Notes: generated from the sequence alone by a model not told the origin. A stretch of 64,000 nucleotides of DNA from Neoarius graeffei (GCF_027579695.1 NC_083587.1:45315732-45379731); one strand, 5' to 3'. Counted from the first letter of the stretch, positions 46,001-55,609 are shown. Numbers and translations: made by a program.

Positions 46001-46682
46001 CACGGGCGAGAGGCCGTACCCGTGTCCCGAGTGCGGTATGAGGTTCAGTCACAGGTCGACACTGCGTCTACATCGACGCGTTCACTCTGGAGAAAAGCCG
46101 TTCTCTTGTGTGGATTGCAAGAAAACCTTTGCGACACTGAGCAACCTCAAAGTGCACCTCCTGACTCACAACCAGGAAAGGATTCACAAGTGTAACGAGT
46201 GCAGGAAGACCTTTTCCAGGCCCGACGTGCTGAAGAAGCACCTCCGCATTCACAACGGCGAGAGGCCGTACGTGTGCACCGTCTGCAGCAAGAGATTCAA
46301 TCGCATCCAGCATCTCACCAACCACCAACGCACACACACAGGCGAGAGGCCGTACCGCTGCGAAGAGTGCGGCGCGAGCTTCGCACAGTCGGGCGACTTG
46401 ACCAAACATATCCGCGGGCACACAGGGGAAAAGCCCTACGCGTGTCCCGAGTGCAATCGGTGCTACAGTAATTCTGGGGACCTGGGCAAGCACAGGCGCA
46501 CTCACAGCGGCCACAGGCCTTACAGGTGTCAGCAGTGTGACAAGGCGTTCCTCATGCCGCAGCATTTGAAAACACACATTCTTACACACACTGGAGAGAG
46601 GCCGCACGTCTGCCCAAAGTGTCAGCGCACCTTTATACGGGCACACCACCTCACCCAGCACCTCAACACGCATCACATTTAG
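29258..46682 (+). CDS. C2H2 zinc-finger protein, two coding exons, 617 aa
   Basis: Exons 29258-29702 and 45274-46682; donor GCAG|GTAATT, acceptor CCGCAG|GCCGAG; phase 1 joins as G|GC. Exon 1 is acidic and carries five SUMO-type motifs (IKTE, IKQE, PKTE, LKTE, VKLE), then a Glu-rich run. Exon 2 encodes about 15 C2H2 fingers: three spaced ones near the start, a degenerate fourth (CASCGENF...HQCH), then eleven in an almost unbroken array with TGEKP-type linkers to the C-terminus (HLNTHHI, then TAG). A nuclear DNA-binding transcription regulator, probably SUMO-controlled, is expected. I cannot assign orthology; no KRAB, SCAN or BTB domain is seen. The 15.6 kb intron is almost all transposon. ATG 29258 is chosen as the first in-frame ATG. 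Confidence 0.88.
29730..29885 (-). repeat. SINE/LINE-tail repeat fragment
   Basis: GGCGTTTAGCAGATGTTCTT ATCCAGAGTGAC and the word GGGGCCTTGAACCCATAACC are the classic fish repeat also seen at 55396-55585. Confidence 0.6.
29884..30004. mobile_element. ~120-bp palindromic MITE, copy 1
   Basis: Ends GGGTTTCCCAAAAGC/GCTTTTGGGAAAC. Copies at about 34268-34393 and 45078-45203 share the inner words ATGCTCTTAGCGTT and CATCGTTAAA. Confidence 0.65.
30031..31183. mobile_element. MITE with GGCCCTGTCCACACGG ends
   Basis: Left GGCCCTGTCCACACGGCAAC is mirrored by TCGTGTGGATGTAGCC at the right, about 17 of 20 positions. Inner copies of GTCCACACGGCA at 30089. The middle (about 30350-30900) is unrelated sequence, possibly a further insertion. 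No ORF recognised. Confidence 0.6.
31770..32967 (+). pseudogene. Tc1-like transposase, broken by SINE and stops
   Basis: [20 protein letters not shown] start, helix-turn-helix, then [19 protein letters not shown]. There are stops after LPRSG (31947) and at RRWVM*QDND. A SINE (about 32552-32727) splits it between TKEWLKKK and NVLEWPSQ. C-terminus GHTRY at 32967. Confidence 0.9.
32552..32727 (+). repeat. tRNA-derived SINE of a second family
   Basis: Head GTCGTGGCTCAGGTGGATAA with B box GGTTCGATTCC, pyrimidine-rich body, AATAAAGATG and poly-A end. The duplication AAGAAAAGTTA is on both sides. Confidence 0.85.
33193..33528. other. Intronic, nothing recognised
   Basis: AT-rich sequence between the Tc1 element and the palindromic element. 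Confidence 0.4.
33533..34261. mobile_element. Palindromic TTAA element, copy 1
   Basis: The arms of about 350 bp mirror around about 33897 (GAGCTC). Ends AGGAACAGTCCACCGTACTT/AAGTACGGTGGACTGTTCCT with TTAA at 33529-33532 and 34262-34265. The paired ORFs 33750-33974 and 33820-34044 are the same arm read from both sides. Confidence 0.88.
34268..34393. mobile_element. ~125-bp palindromic MITE, copy 2
   Basis: GAGTTTCCCAAAAGCATCGT to GACTTTTGGGAAAAC, starting 3 bp after the TTAA of the previous element. Confidence 0.65.
34600..34935. repeat. Dispersed fish repeat, two diverged ~140-bp units
   Basis: AGTAGTGAACAGATTTGGAT and AGTAGTGAACAGATTTTGAT recur about 137 bp apart; the ends CGCCAACTTTGTTAGAGGAGG and GGCTTGGCGGAGGTATACGC are typical of this repeat. 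Confidence 0.55.
35055..35728 (-). mobile_element. hAT-type non-autonomous element, 8-bp duplication
   Basis: Ends CAGTGTTTCTCAAAC and CTTTGAGAAACAGGG, flanked by TTCTAAAT (35047-35054, 35729-35736). It retains an hAT N-terminal coding piece. Confidence 0.85.
35335..35439 (-). pseudogene. hAT transposase N-terminus remnant
   Basis: MDRWLKTGSVKRKAQETSDS, then a Lys-rich stretch: the usual opening of ZBED5/Charlie-type hAT proteins. The following residues do not continue as a BED finger. Confidence 0.6.
36289..37317 (+). mobile_element. Non-autonomous element with TATA/TA duplication and one conserved exon
   Basis: Ends GACCCCTTTCAC.TGACGTCA and complement, flanked by TATA (36285-36288, 37318-37321). 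Subterminal TGACGTCACC. Carries the third copy of the conserved N-terminal exon. The G-run at about 36666-36676 may be an assembly-sensitive tract. Confidence 0.8.
36404..36620 (+). pseudogene. Conserved N-terminal exon of transposon accessory ORF (YqaJ-type, tentative), copy C
   Basis: MDDNSGYVSTLPVAERARYV, then VIDGFDPYDK and LPSVCYPDIVNYLLFTPSAY. It breaks off where copies A and B continue with KAYKSL.AY. Belongs to the element 36289-37317. Confidence 0.55.
37355..38460 (-). mobile_element. L2-like LINE fragment, reverse-transcriptase C-terminal region, interrupted
   Basis: On the minus strand (38113-38305) frames read LHWLPVEK, then LRGLAPGYIGDALQLYVPTR. Beyond the inserted MITE (37479-38112) it continues KTYGYRSFAAAVSHLWN. 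LHWLPV...GLAPxY...YG.R.F..AAxxLWN is the conserved tail of many fish non-LTR retrotransposon ORFs. It has frameshifts and is cut by the element at 35777-37354. Confidence 0.75.
37479..38112. mobile_element. PIF/Harbinger-like MITE, TAA duplication
   Basis: Second copy of the 12232-12895 family: TGGCCCTTTTCCACTACC to AAAGCGGCA with TAA on both sides (37476-37478, 38113-38115). Confidence 0.85.
38640..38832. repeat. Inverted repeat, ~68-bp arms
   Basis: ACTGTGGTTGGTAGAAAAGA...CGTTTCACCTCTCATCC (38640-38707) is mirrored at 38763-38831. The phrase AACGTTTCACCTCTCATCC is a frequent fish repeat end, possibly Penelope-type (from memory). Confidence 0.7.
38833..39589. other. Intronic, no gene; (ATT)n tract at the end
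   Basis: A short inverted word around CATTCATGTCCAACTGTA (about 38860-39005) suggests another MITE. ORFs 39213-39540 overlap on both strands without family features. Confidence 0.35.
39590..40426. mobile_element. hAT-type MITE in microsatellite
   Basis: Ends CAGGGCTTTGAACCGGTTC and TTCTGGTTCAAAGCCCTG, with many GGAAC/GTTCC words. Flanks are (ATT)n and (GTT)n, so no duplication can be read. Confidence 0.75.
40427..40620. repeat. Microsatellites (GTT)n, (ATT)n, (AAT)n, (TTTG)n
   Basis: Perfect runs at 40427-40530 and (TTTG)n at about 40590-40620. Confidence 0.9.
41118..42136 (-). pseudogene. Tc1-like transposase, broken
   Basis: [20 protein letters not shown] at 42136, [17 protein letters not shown], then a stop/shift near YKWRKFKTI. 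The rest carries frameshifts around WKMFCGW and deletions before MLWKDLKR. Inactive. Confidence 0.88.
42354..42730 (-). repeat. tRNA-derived SINE
   Basis: Main family; duplication CTCAATAAATAAAT on both sides, inside Tc1 copy 3. Confidence 0.88.
42962..43003. repeat. (C)n followed by (CA)n
   Basis: About 30 C residues, then CACACACA. The exact length is not reliable in most assemblies. Confidence 0.85.
43110..43722 (+). mobile_element. Element with Crypton-like N-terminal ORF, copy 2
   Basis: Same as 4130-4690, with its left part present (TTTTATCCACATTCACTGGA, which recurs inverted inside at about 43452). [20 protein letters not shown] from 43199, frameshifted shortly after. Confidence 0.6.
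43725..44982. mobile_element. Tc1-type MITE interrupted by a tandem repeat
   Basis: Left CAGTACCAGTCAAAAGTTTG, right CCAAACTTTCGACTGGTGCTG. The noncoding interior (TTGAAAAGCATTCCAGGTGA, GTGGCTACTTTGATGACTC) is the widespread vertebrate Tc1 noncoding sequence. Confidence 0.75.
43902..44617. repeat. Dispersed repeat with two and a bit ~300-bp tandem units
   Basis: Opening AGCTCATCTGGCCATAGGCC. The unit TTTCACAAAAATCGCTACTC... starts at about 43965, 44256 and 44557, each with the palindrome GTGGCGCCACCT or a variant and GACTCTAAAGACAT. Confidence 0.75.
45078..45203. mobile_element. ~125-bp palindromic MITE, copy 3
   Basis: GGGTGGGTTTCCCAAAAGCA to GCTTTTGGGAAACCCACCCC, ending 70 bp before the zinc-finger exon's acceptor. 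Confidence 0.75.
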
Positions 46683-46850
46683 TGACGTGCATTCGAAATA
46701 ACTGATTTAAAGAAGTTTAATTACATTTTTCAAACAGTACTGACTACTTGTAGATGGTTCTGGTTTTAAACTTGTCTTTTGAAATCGATTCCCTGATGGA
46801 AATCAAAGGTATATAGTAAGAAGTGGTATTCGTATGTCATTACTGCATTA
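46683..46850 (+). other. Start of zinc-finger gene 3' UTR
   Basis: AT-rich sequence after TAG. No AATAAA before the next repeat. Confidence 0.4.
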
Positions 46851-46854
46851 GTCA

Positions 46855-47167
46855 ATACGTTTACATGCACATTAATATTCCAAATATGACGGTATTCAGA
46901 ATGCGATACGGATCATGGAAACGGCGTATTCTGTTTGAATATATCCCGAACTTGGCCTTATTCCGAATTTAGCATTTTCCGGTTAAGGAGTGTAGGATAT
47001 GCTGAAATTATTTGGGTTTTGGACATTCGGAATACGCGTCTCAGTTGGGTGGGGTGGAGACACGGGCTCTTGGCTGTTTACAGTCAGCTCTGTATTGTAC
47101 ACAAACCAAAATAGACAGCAGTTTGCAGGGTTGGGGTAGAGATGCGGCTGCATGTAAATGGGAATAT
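46855..47167. mobile_element. Probable MITE (ACGTTTACATGCACA end)
   Basis: Left TACGTTTACATGCACATTAA; at the right GCATGTAAATGGGAATATT partly mirrors it. Many GGAATA/TATTCC words inside. Confidence 0.45.
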
Positions 47168-47398
47168 TTAACAGTTCCACGAAATCGAGTCATACATGAG
47201 GTGATCGTTGACGAGGTGCGTAGCACCGAGTCGGCTATCAGCCATGTACGACGAGATTGAGTGGAATAACTGTTTTATTCTATCCACATTCACTGGATTT
47301 TGAGAAACGGAGAATTAAAAAAAAAAATTTTTGCAAATTCGATAAATAAAAACTTTTATGCAAAACGTCCGACAAAATAATCTCCGCTTAGAAATGAT

Positions 47399-47793
47399 GG
47401 GCGGCACGGTGGTGTAGTGGTTAGCACTGTCGCCTCACAGCAAGAAGGTTCTAGGTTCGAGCTCAGCGGCCGACGTGGGCTTTTCTGTGTGGAGTTTGCG
47501 TGTTCTGACCGTGTCTGTGTGGGTTTCCTCTGGGTGATCTGGCTTCCCCCACAGTTCAAAGACATGCAGGTTAGGGTAACATGGGGCGGCCTTTGGCTGA
47601 AGCGCCCTTGAGCAAGGCACCTAACGCCCAACTGCTCCCCGGGTGCCGTATCATAGTTGCACATTGCTCTGGGTATGTGAGTGTGTTCATTGCTCATTTG
47701 TACATGTGTGTGTTCGCTGCTTCAGGTGGGTTAAATGCAGAGAGGAATTTCACTGTGCTTGAGTGTGCACGTGACAAAGGCTGCTGCTTCTCA
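47399..47793 (+). repeat. SINE with alternative 3' part
   Basis: tRNA-like head and first body as in the main SINE to about 47575, then GAGCAAGGCACCTAACGCCC...TTAAATGCAGAGAGGAATTT, a tail common in other fish SINEs. Confidence 0.75.
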
Positions 47794-48843
47794 AGGCCTC
47801 TGCATGCTCTTGCGACAAGGCTTTCGCAGATAGCTTTTCGCAGACAGTTGTAATTTATCGTTGAGCGGGGAGTATAGGCGTGTATAGGCGTGCGCGATGT
47901 TATTCACCGCCACAACGCAAGGGGGCACGAAGTCGCGAAATTGCTAGGAGTGGTTAGTGGAGTGTTTATCTTCCGGTTACTGAGCAACAGGTCATTCAAC
48001 ACTGCTGTCCTTAAGGCCAATTTATGCTGACAATGCAGTCCTCGCAGATGGCGTCTGCGTAGCCCCCCCCCTTCGCAGACGCTCTGCGCGCACCTCCCAA
48101 AAATTGTGACCACCGCAGAAGCCTCGCAGACAGGGTCGCAGACAAGAGGGCTCTGATTGGTCCACTCTACATCCGCTGTACACGCACTTCTGCTTCCCTA
48201 CTTTCCCGGTTTGTTTTGTTTTCACGACCGCCATTTTTAAAAACACGAGCGAAGATGGAGCAGCATGAAGAGCGGTTGATCGAGGAAGTACGTACATCTG
48301 TACGACTCCACTTCTAGTCATTATAAGTAACTGGAGGATAAACACTCCACTAACCACACCCACCAACTACTAGCGATTTCGCGACTTCGTGCCCCCTTGC
48401 GTTGTGGCGGTGAATAACATCGCGCACGCCTATTACTCCCCGCTCAACGATAAATTACAGCTGTCTGCGAAAAGCTGTCTGCGAAAGCCTTGTCGCAAGA
48501 GCATGCAGAGGCCCTTATAATGCGCTGTCCTTATAATGACTAGAACTGGAGTCGTATAGATGTACGTACTTCCTCGATCAACCGCTCTTCGTGCTGCTCC
48601 ATCTTCGCTCGTGTTTTTAAAAATGGCGGTCATGAAAACAAAACAAACCTGGGAAGTAGGGAAGCGGAAGTGCGTGTACAGCGGATGTAGAGTGGACCAA
48701 TCGGAGCCCTCTTGTCTGCGATGCTGTCTGCGAGGCTTCTGCGGTGGTCACAAATTTTGGGAGGTGCGCGCAGAGCGTCTGCGAAGGGGGGGGGCTACGC
48801 AGACGCCATCTGTGAGGACTGGGTTGTCAGCATAAATTGGCCC
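47794..48843 (+). mobile_element. PIF/Harbinger-like MITE, split by an inverted copy of itself
   Basis: Halves 47794-48013 and about 48531-48843 match 2535-3067 in order. TTA at the right (48844-48846), TCA at the left. Inner copy at 48014-48514. Confidence 0.8.
48014..48514 (-). mobile_element. PIF/Harbinger-like MITE, nested inverted copy
   Basis: Complete reverse copy with TTA at 48011-48013 and 48515-48517. On the + strand ATG 48255 reads [13 protein letters not shown], resembling a MADF-protein start, then stops. Confidence 0.85.
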
Positions 48844-49200
48844 TTAGAACATAAACAAACTGATGAAATGATGGTAGCAATTTGTGAAAAATGCTATTTG
48901 ATGTAAAATAGAAAAGATGCGTTCTTACCATCAAATACTTTTATTCCCTATTGTGTTGCTTTTTTTGGGGGGGGGGGGGGGGTTGGTTGGTTATAAAATT
49001 AGCTATTTCCGTTTCTTTTAAATACTTGATGATTTGGGGTTTTGTTTTCGAGTAGTTTTTATTTCGTCCTCGGTCGGTTCAGCAAAACTCTCCGCCATTT
49101 TGGTTTTCTCTACTTACGGTATATGAGCTGATTAGCCTAGTAGTAGAGTAGCCAATCGGAGCACATGATTGCTCATCTCCAGTGAATGTGGATAGAATAA

Positions 49201-50100
49201 TAGTGAGATAATAATTTTCATGAGGCATGGATGAAATACTGTCATTTTCACAATAAGGGCAAAAACAGGAATATTTTGTGCATGTAGTAAATGTAGTGAC
49301 TGACCTGCATCACTCAGAACTTCCATAAAGCCAATATTTGAAATTAAGCTTTTGGTTTTCTTTAGCCAGTTTCTGTCTTATTTAATCAGATAAGATGAAT
49401 GAATGCAGATTAACACAGCAGGTGTGATTTATAGGCAAATTAGCTATCCATCCACCAGGGGTTTATATTGATGGCATACGGTACCTGTGTGTGCGCTCAA
49501 AATGGTCAACTTCTTGTCCTAAAGGTTGCGCTCGAATACTTTTTAAGTAATTATTAGGTATTAAAGTGAGAGCTTTGGAAAGAAGTGACCCGTTATCTTG
49601 AGAGAGAAGGAACTTGATTTTGTAAGTGGTCTATAGGCCCATCTGACGTGCATGTGGATTATTTTGAATTTTTCTACAAGATTATTAAAAAAAATTAAAA
49701 CAAAAATGCACCAGATGTCAAAATTTGTAGCACAAAAGTAAGGCCATTGTGTATACCCAAAGGCAATAAAGGAACTGAAGGTCTAACCATTCAAAATGAA
49801 TGTCATAAAAAATAAAATAGACACACCACCGTGTAATGTGGAGGATGGAGAATAATGACTTGTAGTAGTACTTGATTATGCCCTTTTGCTAAGTTCCATG
49901 AACACGCTAACAGTTGTCATGTTTGTGTAACCCCTAATTAAACTTGCCAGTTAATCCACCCTGAATTGCTAATTTATTAATCTTCATAATTAAAATGTGA
50001 TTTCCATGATGTCCAAAAAGCCTGTGCTCAGTGATTTCTTAACCGAGTGATGGTAAAAGTCTGTTTATCAAATCATAGCAGGACACTAGCATCCATCCAA
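49201..50100. other. Intergenic, nothing recognised
   Basis: AT-rich, no long ORF, no clear repeat borders. Confidence 0.4.
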
Positions 50101-50217
50101 TATTTGTAACCGCTTATCCTGTGCAGGGTCGCGGGCAAGCTGGATCCTATCCCAGCTGACTATGGGCGAGAGGCGGGGTACACCCTGGACAAGTCACCAG
50201 ATCATCGCAGGGTGACA
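50101..50217 (-). repeat. SINE fragment
   Basis: ATCCAATATTTGTAACCGCT TATCC to CATCGCAGGGTGACAC: the tail third of the main SINE. Confidence 0.75.
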
Positions 50218-50869
50218 CTAGTATCCCCCTCATAAATATAACTGACTTTTAAACATGTTGGGCAAAGTGATATCCTGCATTTCTTCCACGTTTGTTTTAC
50301 CAAGCGTAGATGTTTAGCATAAGGAGCAGCAGAGTGTGCTGTTACAGTAGAGAGAGATCATTCCAAACCTTTACAAAAAGCATCCAGTGGTCTTTAGTCC
50401 AGGTTAAGTGAATGTTAGAGTGTAAAGATGGCTGACAGTAACATGCAGGGCAGTGTCAGTGAGTGCGCTCATTATAAATGAGCGTGAGATGATGTGAACT
50501 GTGCAAAAAGGTATCTACTATGGGCATGGGGCAGAGAAATTGAGCACTTCAGTTCTGCGAGCACCGAGTATGACGTCGTAGGCACATCCTGTCCCCTCAC
50601 TCACCAGTTCACACTGCTTATAAGCCAAGTTGATCGAACGGAAAGAGCCATGGACTAAAGTTTAAAAAAAAAAAAAGCAGTCATTTATTTGCTGTCTTTA
50701 TTTTATTAGTATTCTGAAAATTTGTGTTCAAGTAAAAAGTTGGGTTAATTTAAGTTAAAATAAAGTTCAATCGGAAATTTTTAGTGGTTTGGGTTTTTTT
50801 TTTTTTTTAAACACCACGTTTAATGGAATATTAGTATTGTTATTAGAGGCCAGGCTTCTTCTTCTTCTT
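50218..50869. other. Intergenic, nothing recognised
   Basis: No gene or repeat recognised apart from short A and T runs. Confidence 0.4.
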
Positions 50870-51241
50870 CTCATCTCATTATCTCTAGCCGCTTTATCCT
50901 GTTCTACAGGGTCGCAGGCAAGCTGGAGCCTATCCCAGCTGACTACGGGCGAAAGGCGGGGTACACCCTGGACAAGTCGCCAGGTCATCACAGGGCTGAC
51001 ACATAGACACAGACAACCATTCACACTCACATTCACACCTACGGTCAATTTAGAGTCACCAGTTAACCTAACCTGCATGTCTTTGGACTGTGGGGGAAAC
51101 CGGAGCACCCGGAGGAAACCCACGCGGACACGGGGAGAACATGCAAACTCCGCACAGAAAGGCCCCCGTCAGTCACTGGGCTTGAACCCGGACCTTCTTG
51201 CTGTGAGGCGACAGTGCTAACCACTACACCACCGTGCTGCC
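50870..51241 (-). repeat. tRNA-derived SINE
   Basis: Main family, between two (CTT)n stretches that probably are its target duplication. Confidence 0.85.
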
Positions 51242-51261
51242 TCTTCTTCTTCTTAAGCTTA

Positions 51262-51640
51262 TTATTATTATTATACTTTTCTGCTATGGGAGTCTGTCAG
51301 CCCCTAGAACCCCTGGGTGGATTTTGATTAAATTTGTCACATCCGTAGAGGACAGTCCAAAGTACCCAGGCATAAAATTTGGGGTCCATCCATCCCTGTA
51401 GCACCACCACCATCATGACCGTCAGTGAAAGTCATGTCTTTTTCGATCCTAAGGTCTGCACGTGTTGCCATTTCCTGTTCTGCTATCATATTTGATGTCA
51501 AGAAACAGAAAATGAGGTCATTTCTCAGTAATGTGTGGGACTGGTTTTTGTTTTTTAAATGTATCTCCACCAAGCTTGGTGAAATGACTCAAGAATTTGC
51601 CCTGAGGGAATACAACAACAACAACTACCCCATTTGACCA
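51262..51640. repeat. Probable dispersed repeat
   Basis: CTGCTATGGGAGTCTGTCAG, GGGTGGATTTTGATTAAATT and the duplicated theme CACTTCCTGTTCTG (about 51470 and 51757) look repeat-derived. Confidence 0.4.
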
Positions 51641-53120
51641 CTTGGGTGCACTATTTTAAGGGAAAACATGTTTGTAGTTGTTTACTCTTCATGTCTTTGG
51701 ACTAAAAACCTGGTTGTTTCAAAGGCCTTTTGTGATCCTGATGCTAGAACGTTTCCACTTCCTGTTCTGAGGTTGCATTCAGTGGCAAAGCTGCTAAACA
51801 GGAAGTGAGCTCATATCTTGGTCAGTGGAACTGAAACTTGTTGCGAGTGCATACAGCCATGCCCTTGACAAAATGACATAGTTGCCATGGAAACAATGCC
51901 CTGCTGGGCTGCTTGCAGTTATATTTGATGATGATGATGATGATATTGCTTTGTGTGTTAACACCGTGGAGATCAAATAAAAGTTAAGCTGATATTTCAT
52001 GCTAGTCTCTTCACTGACACCATCATGATTATTTTCTCATAAAGCACTAATTAGCTGAGCTGAGTCTGTGCTGGAACTCAGCACAACTGCATCATATGGC
52101 TGCATTTCATTCTGTTACATTCAGTCTCCCTTGTCCCTTATACTTGAGATTAGTGAAATGTTTTCTCCTGTAGTTGCAGAATTATATTCTGACTGGGATT
52201 AAAAAAAAAATCCAGCATCACCCACCAGTACTGTTTCTGTTGAGGAGTTAATGCAACAGACTTGCAAGTTTAGTTGTGCATCGTCTCGTAGTCAGCATGA
52301 AATTGGAAAATGTCTGACGCTGTCCAATGCAGCAAATAGTCCAAGTCCTTGCAGTTCTGGCTTACAAACACTGCCTGAAAGAGTTTCCCTGTGCCTTCGA
52401 ACATTCTCTGAAAATTTACCAGAAGTTTCTCATCATCATCACCGAGCCCATGTTTCATTCCAAATGATCGTCTAATTTCATCAAACGTCGTTAGCCTAAT
52501 ATATATATATTTTCTAGCAACCTCAAGCATAATGCATATAATGGCTAATTAATTGAGCGTCCATATTGCTGATTACAAGTACAAGCAGTCCATCAAAAGG
52601 CTAAATTAATTTTCGCATGCATCTGTAAGGCAATTGCAACACATCTTATGTTCAATCAAATATACAAACATAATAGGTTTTGCTCATGAAACAATACATT
52701 TGTGTGTAAATCGTTTTTTATTGGCATTTCCTCTGACATGACTTTCTTCAATGAAACCTTTAAATGTCTGTTCTTAACTAAATTTACACAGAATTATTGT
52801 TTCCCAATGAAGTCGCATCACACTGAGTCTACAAATATAGACTTATTGCACAACGCTGCATATTAGATGTGAAATGATGCATTTAACTAGTGTATACATA
52901 TTCCTTTAAATTTGTTATTGCTTTCTGTAGATGTGCTGCGTCGCTATATTGAATGACTTCTGACTGCATTTTCTGAATTTAAACGTCAGTCAAAATTAGG
53001 TTCTAGCGGGAAAGGATTTTTCTGTAAACAGATGATGCACTACAATGAAAAAGTTTTAAAAATTCTCTTGTTTTGTAGCTGCTTCATATTGGGTCTCGTA
53101 TATCATTTAATAAAATACAA
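51641..53120. other. Intergenic, mostly unassigned
   Basis: Contains (GAT)n at about 51930 and (AT)n at about 52500. Minus-strand ORF 52270-52530 (86 codons, TTFDEIRRSFGMKHGLGDDD) looks protein-like in composition but matches no family I know. Confidence 0.35.
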
Positions 53121-53451
53121 CATCCATCCATCCATTATCCGTAACCGATTATCCTGTACAGGGTCGCGGGCAAGCTGGAGCCTATCCCAACTGACCATGG
53201 GCGAGAGGCGGGGTACACCCTGGACAAGTCGCCAGGTCATCGCAGGGCTGACACAGAGACAACCAACCATTCTCACTCACGTTCACACCTACGGTCAATT
53301 TAGAACCACCAATTAACCTAACCTGCATGTCTTTGGACTGTGGGGGAAACCGGCACTCCACATAGAAAGACCCCCGTCAGCCACTGGGCTTGAACCCAGA
53401 ACCTTCTTGCTGTGAGGTGACAGTGCTAACCACTACACCACCGTGCCACCC
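53121..53451 (-). repeat. SINE variant with (CATC)n tail
   Basis: Same variant as 26786-27127, with a short internal deletion before CACTCCACATAGAAAG. Confidence 0.8.
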
Positions 53452-53846
53452 AGTGTGACTTGCAGTTCTGCCTTATAGCCACACTGCGTTAAAAGAATGT
53501 CTCTGGGTCTTCTAACAGAGTTCGAAAGATTAAAAACTCCATACCCGTACATCAGGCAAGTCTCCCTCTCTTCCTCCAGGTTGTTAGGAGAGTCAGTGAA
53601 GGTGTATTAAAATGATATTGGAATGCACAGCTGGTATGAGAGGCTCAGAAAACATTGATCTGAGGGTCTTCCAAAGCCATGTTCAATATATCAGTAACTC
53701 ATTATACACGGAGTTTGATGAGCATGTTGAAGCTGATTGCAAATATATGCCCAACACACCCTACAAACATCTAACCAATGCTAGATATAGTTAGACATGC
53801 CATTTTGCAAGTAGTTTGCATCACTTTTGCAAATGCCATGAAAATA

Positions 53847-55387
53847 CAACCCCTATTCCAAAAAACTGGGACACTGTGTAAAACATAAATAAAAACAGAA
53901 TGCGAAGATTTGCGAATCATATACCTATATTTCATTGAAAATAGTGCAAAGACAACATATCAAATGGTGAAACTGAGAAATTGTATTGTTTTTTGAAAAA
54001 TATATGCTCATTTTGAATTTGATGTTTCAGAAAAGTTCAGACGGGCAAGAAAAGGGCTAAAAAAGTTGTGTAATGCGAAAATAACTCATCTGGTTAATTG
54101 GGAACAGGTCAGTAACATGATTGGGTATAAAAAGAGCATCCCAGAGTCTGAGTCTCTGAGAAGTAAAGATGGGGCGGGGTTCACTGTTCTGTGAAAGATT
54201 GCATGGGCAAATAGTGCAACAATTTAAGAACAACGTTCCTCAATGTAAAATTGCAAAGAATTTGGGGATCACATCATCTATGGTACATAATATTAAAAGA
54301 TTCAGAGAATCTGGAGAAATCTCTGTATGCAAGAGACAAGGCTGAAAACTGACATTGGATGCCTGCGATCTTCAGGCCCTCAGGAGACACTGCATTAAAA
54401 GCAGACACGTGTCTGTAGTGGAAATCACTGTATGGGCTCAGGAACACTTCAGAAAACCATTGTCTGTGAAAACACTTCATTACTGCATCCACAAATGCAA
54501 GTTAAAACCAGATATAAACGATATCCAGAAACACCACCACCTTCTCTGGACCCGAGCTCTTTTATGATGGACTGAGGCGAAGTGGAAAATTGTCCCAAGG
54601 TCTGACAAATCAAAAGTAGAAATTCTTTTTAGAAATCATGGACACCATGTCCTCCAGGCTAAAGAGGAGAGGGACCATCTGGCTTGTTATCAGTGCACAG
54701 TTCAAAAGCCAGCATCTGTGATGGTATGAGGGTGCATTAGTGCACATGACATGGGTAGCTTGTACATCTGGGAAGGTATCATTAATGCTGAATGATATAT
54801 ACATGTTTCAGAGCAATATGCTGCCATCCAGACAAAAGCTTTTTCAGGGAAGGCCTTCCTTCTTTCAGCAAGACAATGCCAAACCGCTTTCTGCACATAT
54901 TAAAACTGCATTGCTCCATAGTAAAAGAGCCTGGGTGCTAAACTGGCCTGCCTACAGTCCAGACCTGCCTTCCATTTAAAACATTTGGCGCATTATGAAG
55001 CGCAAAATACGACAAAGGAGACCCCGAACTGTTGAGCAACTGAAATTGTATATCAGACAAGAATGGGACAACATTTCTCTTTCAAAACTACAGCACTTGG
55101 TCTCCTCAGTTCCCACACGTTTACAGAGTATTGTTAAAAGTAGAGGTGATGCAACAGAGTGGTAAACATGCCCCTGTCCCAACTTATTTGAAATGTGTTG
55201 CTGACATCAGATTCAAAATGAGAGTATATTTTCAAACAAAAACAATACAATGTCTCAGTTTCAGCATTTGACATGTTGTCTTTGTACTATTTTCAATGAA
55301 ATATAGGGTTTCCATGATTTGCGAGTCTTCACATTCTGTTTTTATCTATGTTTTACACAGTGTCCTGACTTTTTGGAATTGAGGTTG
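53847..55387 (+). mobile_element. Tc1-like transposon of a second family
   Basis: Ends CAACCCCTATTCC...CTGGGACACTGTG and complement, TA on both sides (53845-53846, 55388-55389). 1.54 kb, full length. A partial reverse copy is at 26400-27215. Confidence 0.88.
54169..55165 (+). pseudogene. Tc1-like transposase, many stops
   Basis: Recognisable words in shifting frames: SVMVW.CISAHDMGSLYIWE, FQQDNAKPLSAHIKTALLHS, VLNWPAYSPDLPSI, then the C-terminal GDATEW region. The DDE core words QQDN and SPDL are visible, but the frame is broken many times. Confidence 0.85.
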
Positions 55388-55395
55388 TACTTGTA

Positions 55396-55585
55396 GGTTA
55401 CATTACATTACAGGCATTTAGCAGACGCTCTTATCCAGAGCGACATACAACATACCCAGAACAGCCTGGGGAACATTTGGGTTATGTGCCTTGCTCAAGG
55501 GCACTTCAGCTATTCCTGCAGGTCCAGAGAATCAAACCAGTGACCTTTTGGTCCCAAAGCTGCTTCTCCATGACCTAATGGTGAA
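55396..55585. repeat. Fish SINE/LINE-tail repeat
   Basis: ACATTACAGGCATTTAGCAG ACGCTCTTATCCAGAGCGAC and CTTGCTCAAGGGCACTTCAG. Confidence 0.75.
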
Positions 55586-55609
55586 TGTTTGTTTTGCCAA
55601 CTTAAATAT

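Larger units (their letters stand above)
47168..49200 (-). mobile_element. Crypton-like-ORF element, copy 3, holding a four-part nest
   Basis: Own sequence 47168-47395 and 48846-49200 reads continuously in reverse against the copy at 43110. The break falls in the word TTAGAA, present on both sides. The N-terminal ATG lies at about 49104 on the minus strand. Confidence 0.75.

Noticed and set aside
45372-46676. Long minus-strand ORFs opposite the zinc-finger exon (up to 202 codons)
   Set aside because: They mirror the repetitive finger codons; the plus strand encodes perfect C2H2 motifs.
52270-52530. 86-codon minus-strand ORF with protein-like composition
   Set aside because: No recognised family, splice sites or neighbours; kept only as a note in the unassigned region.
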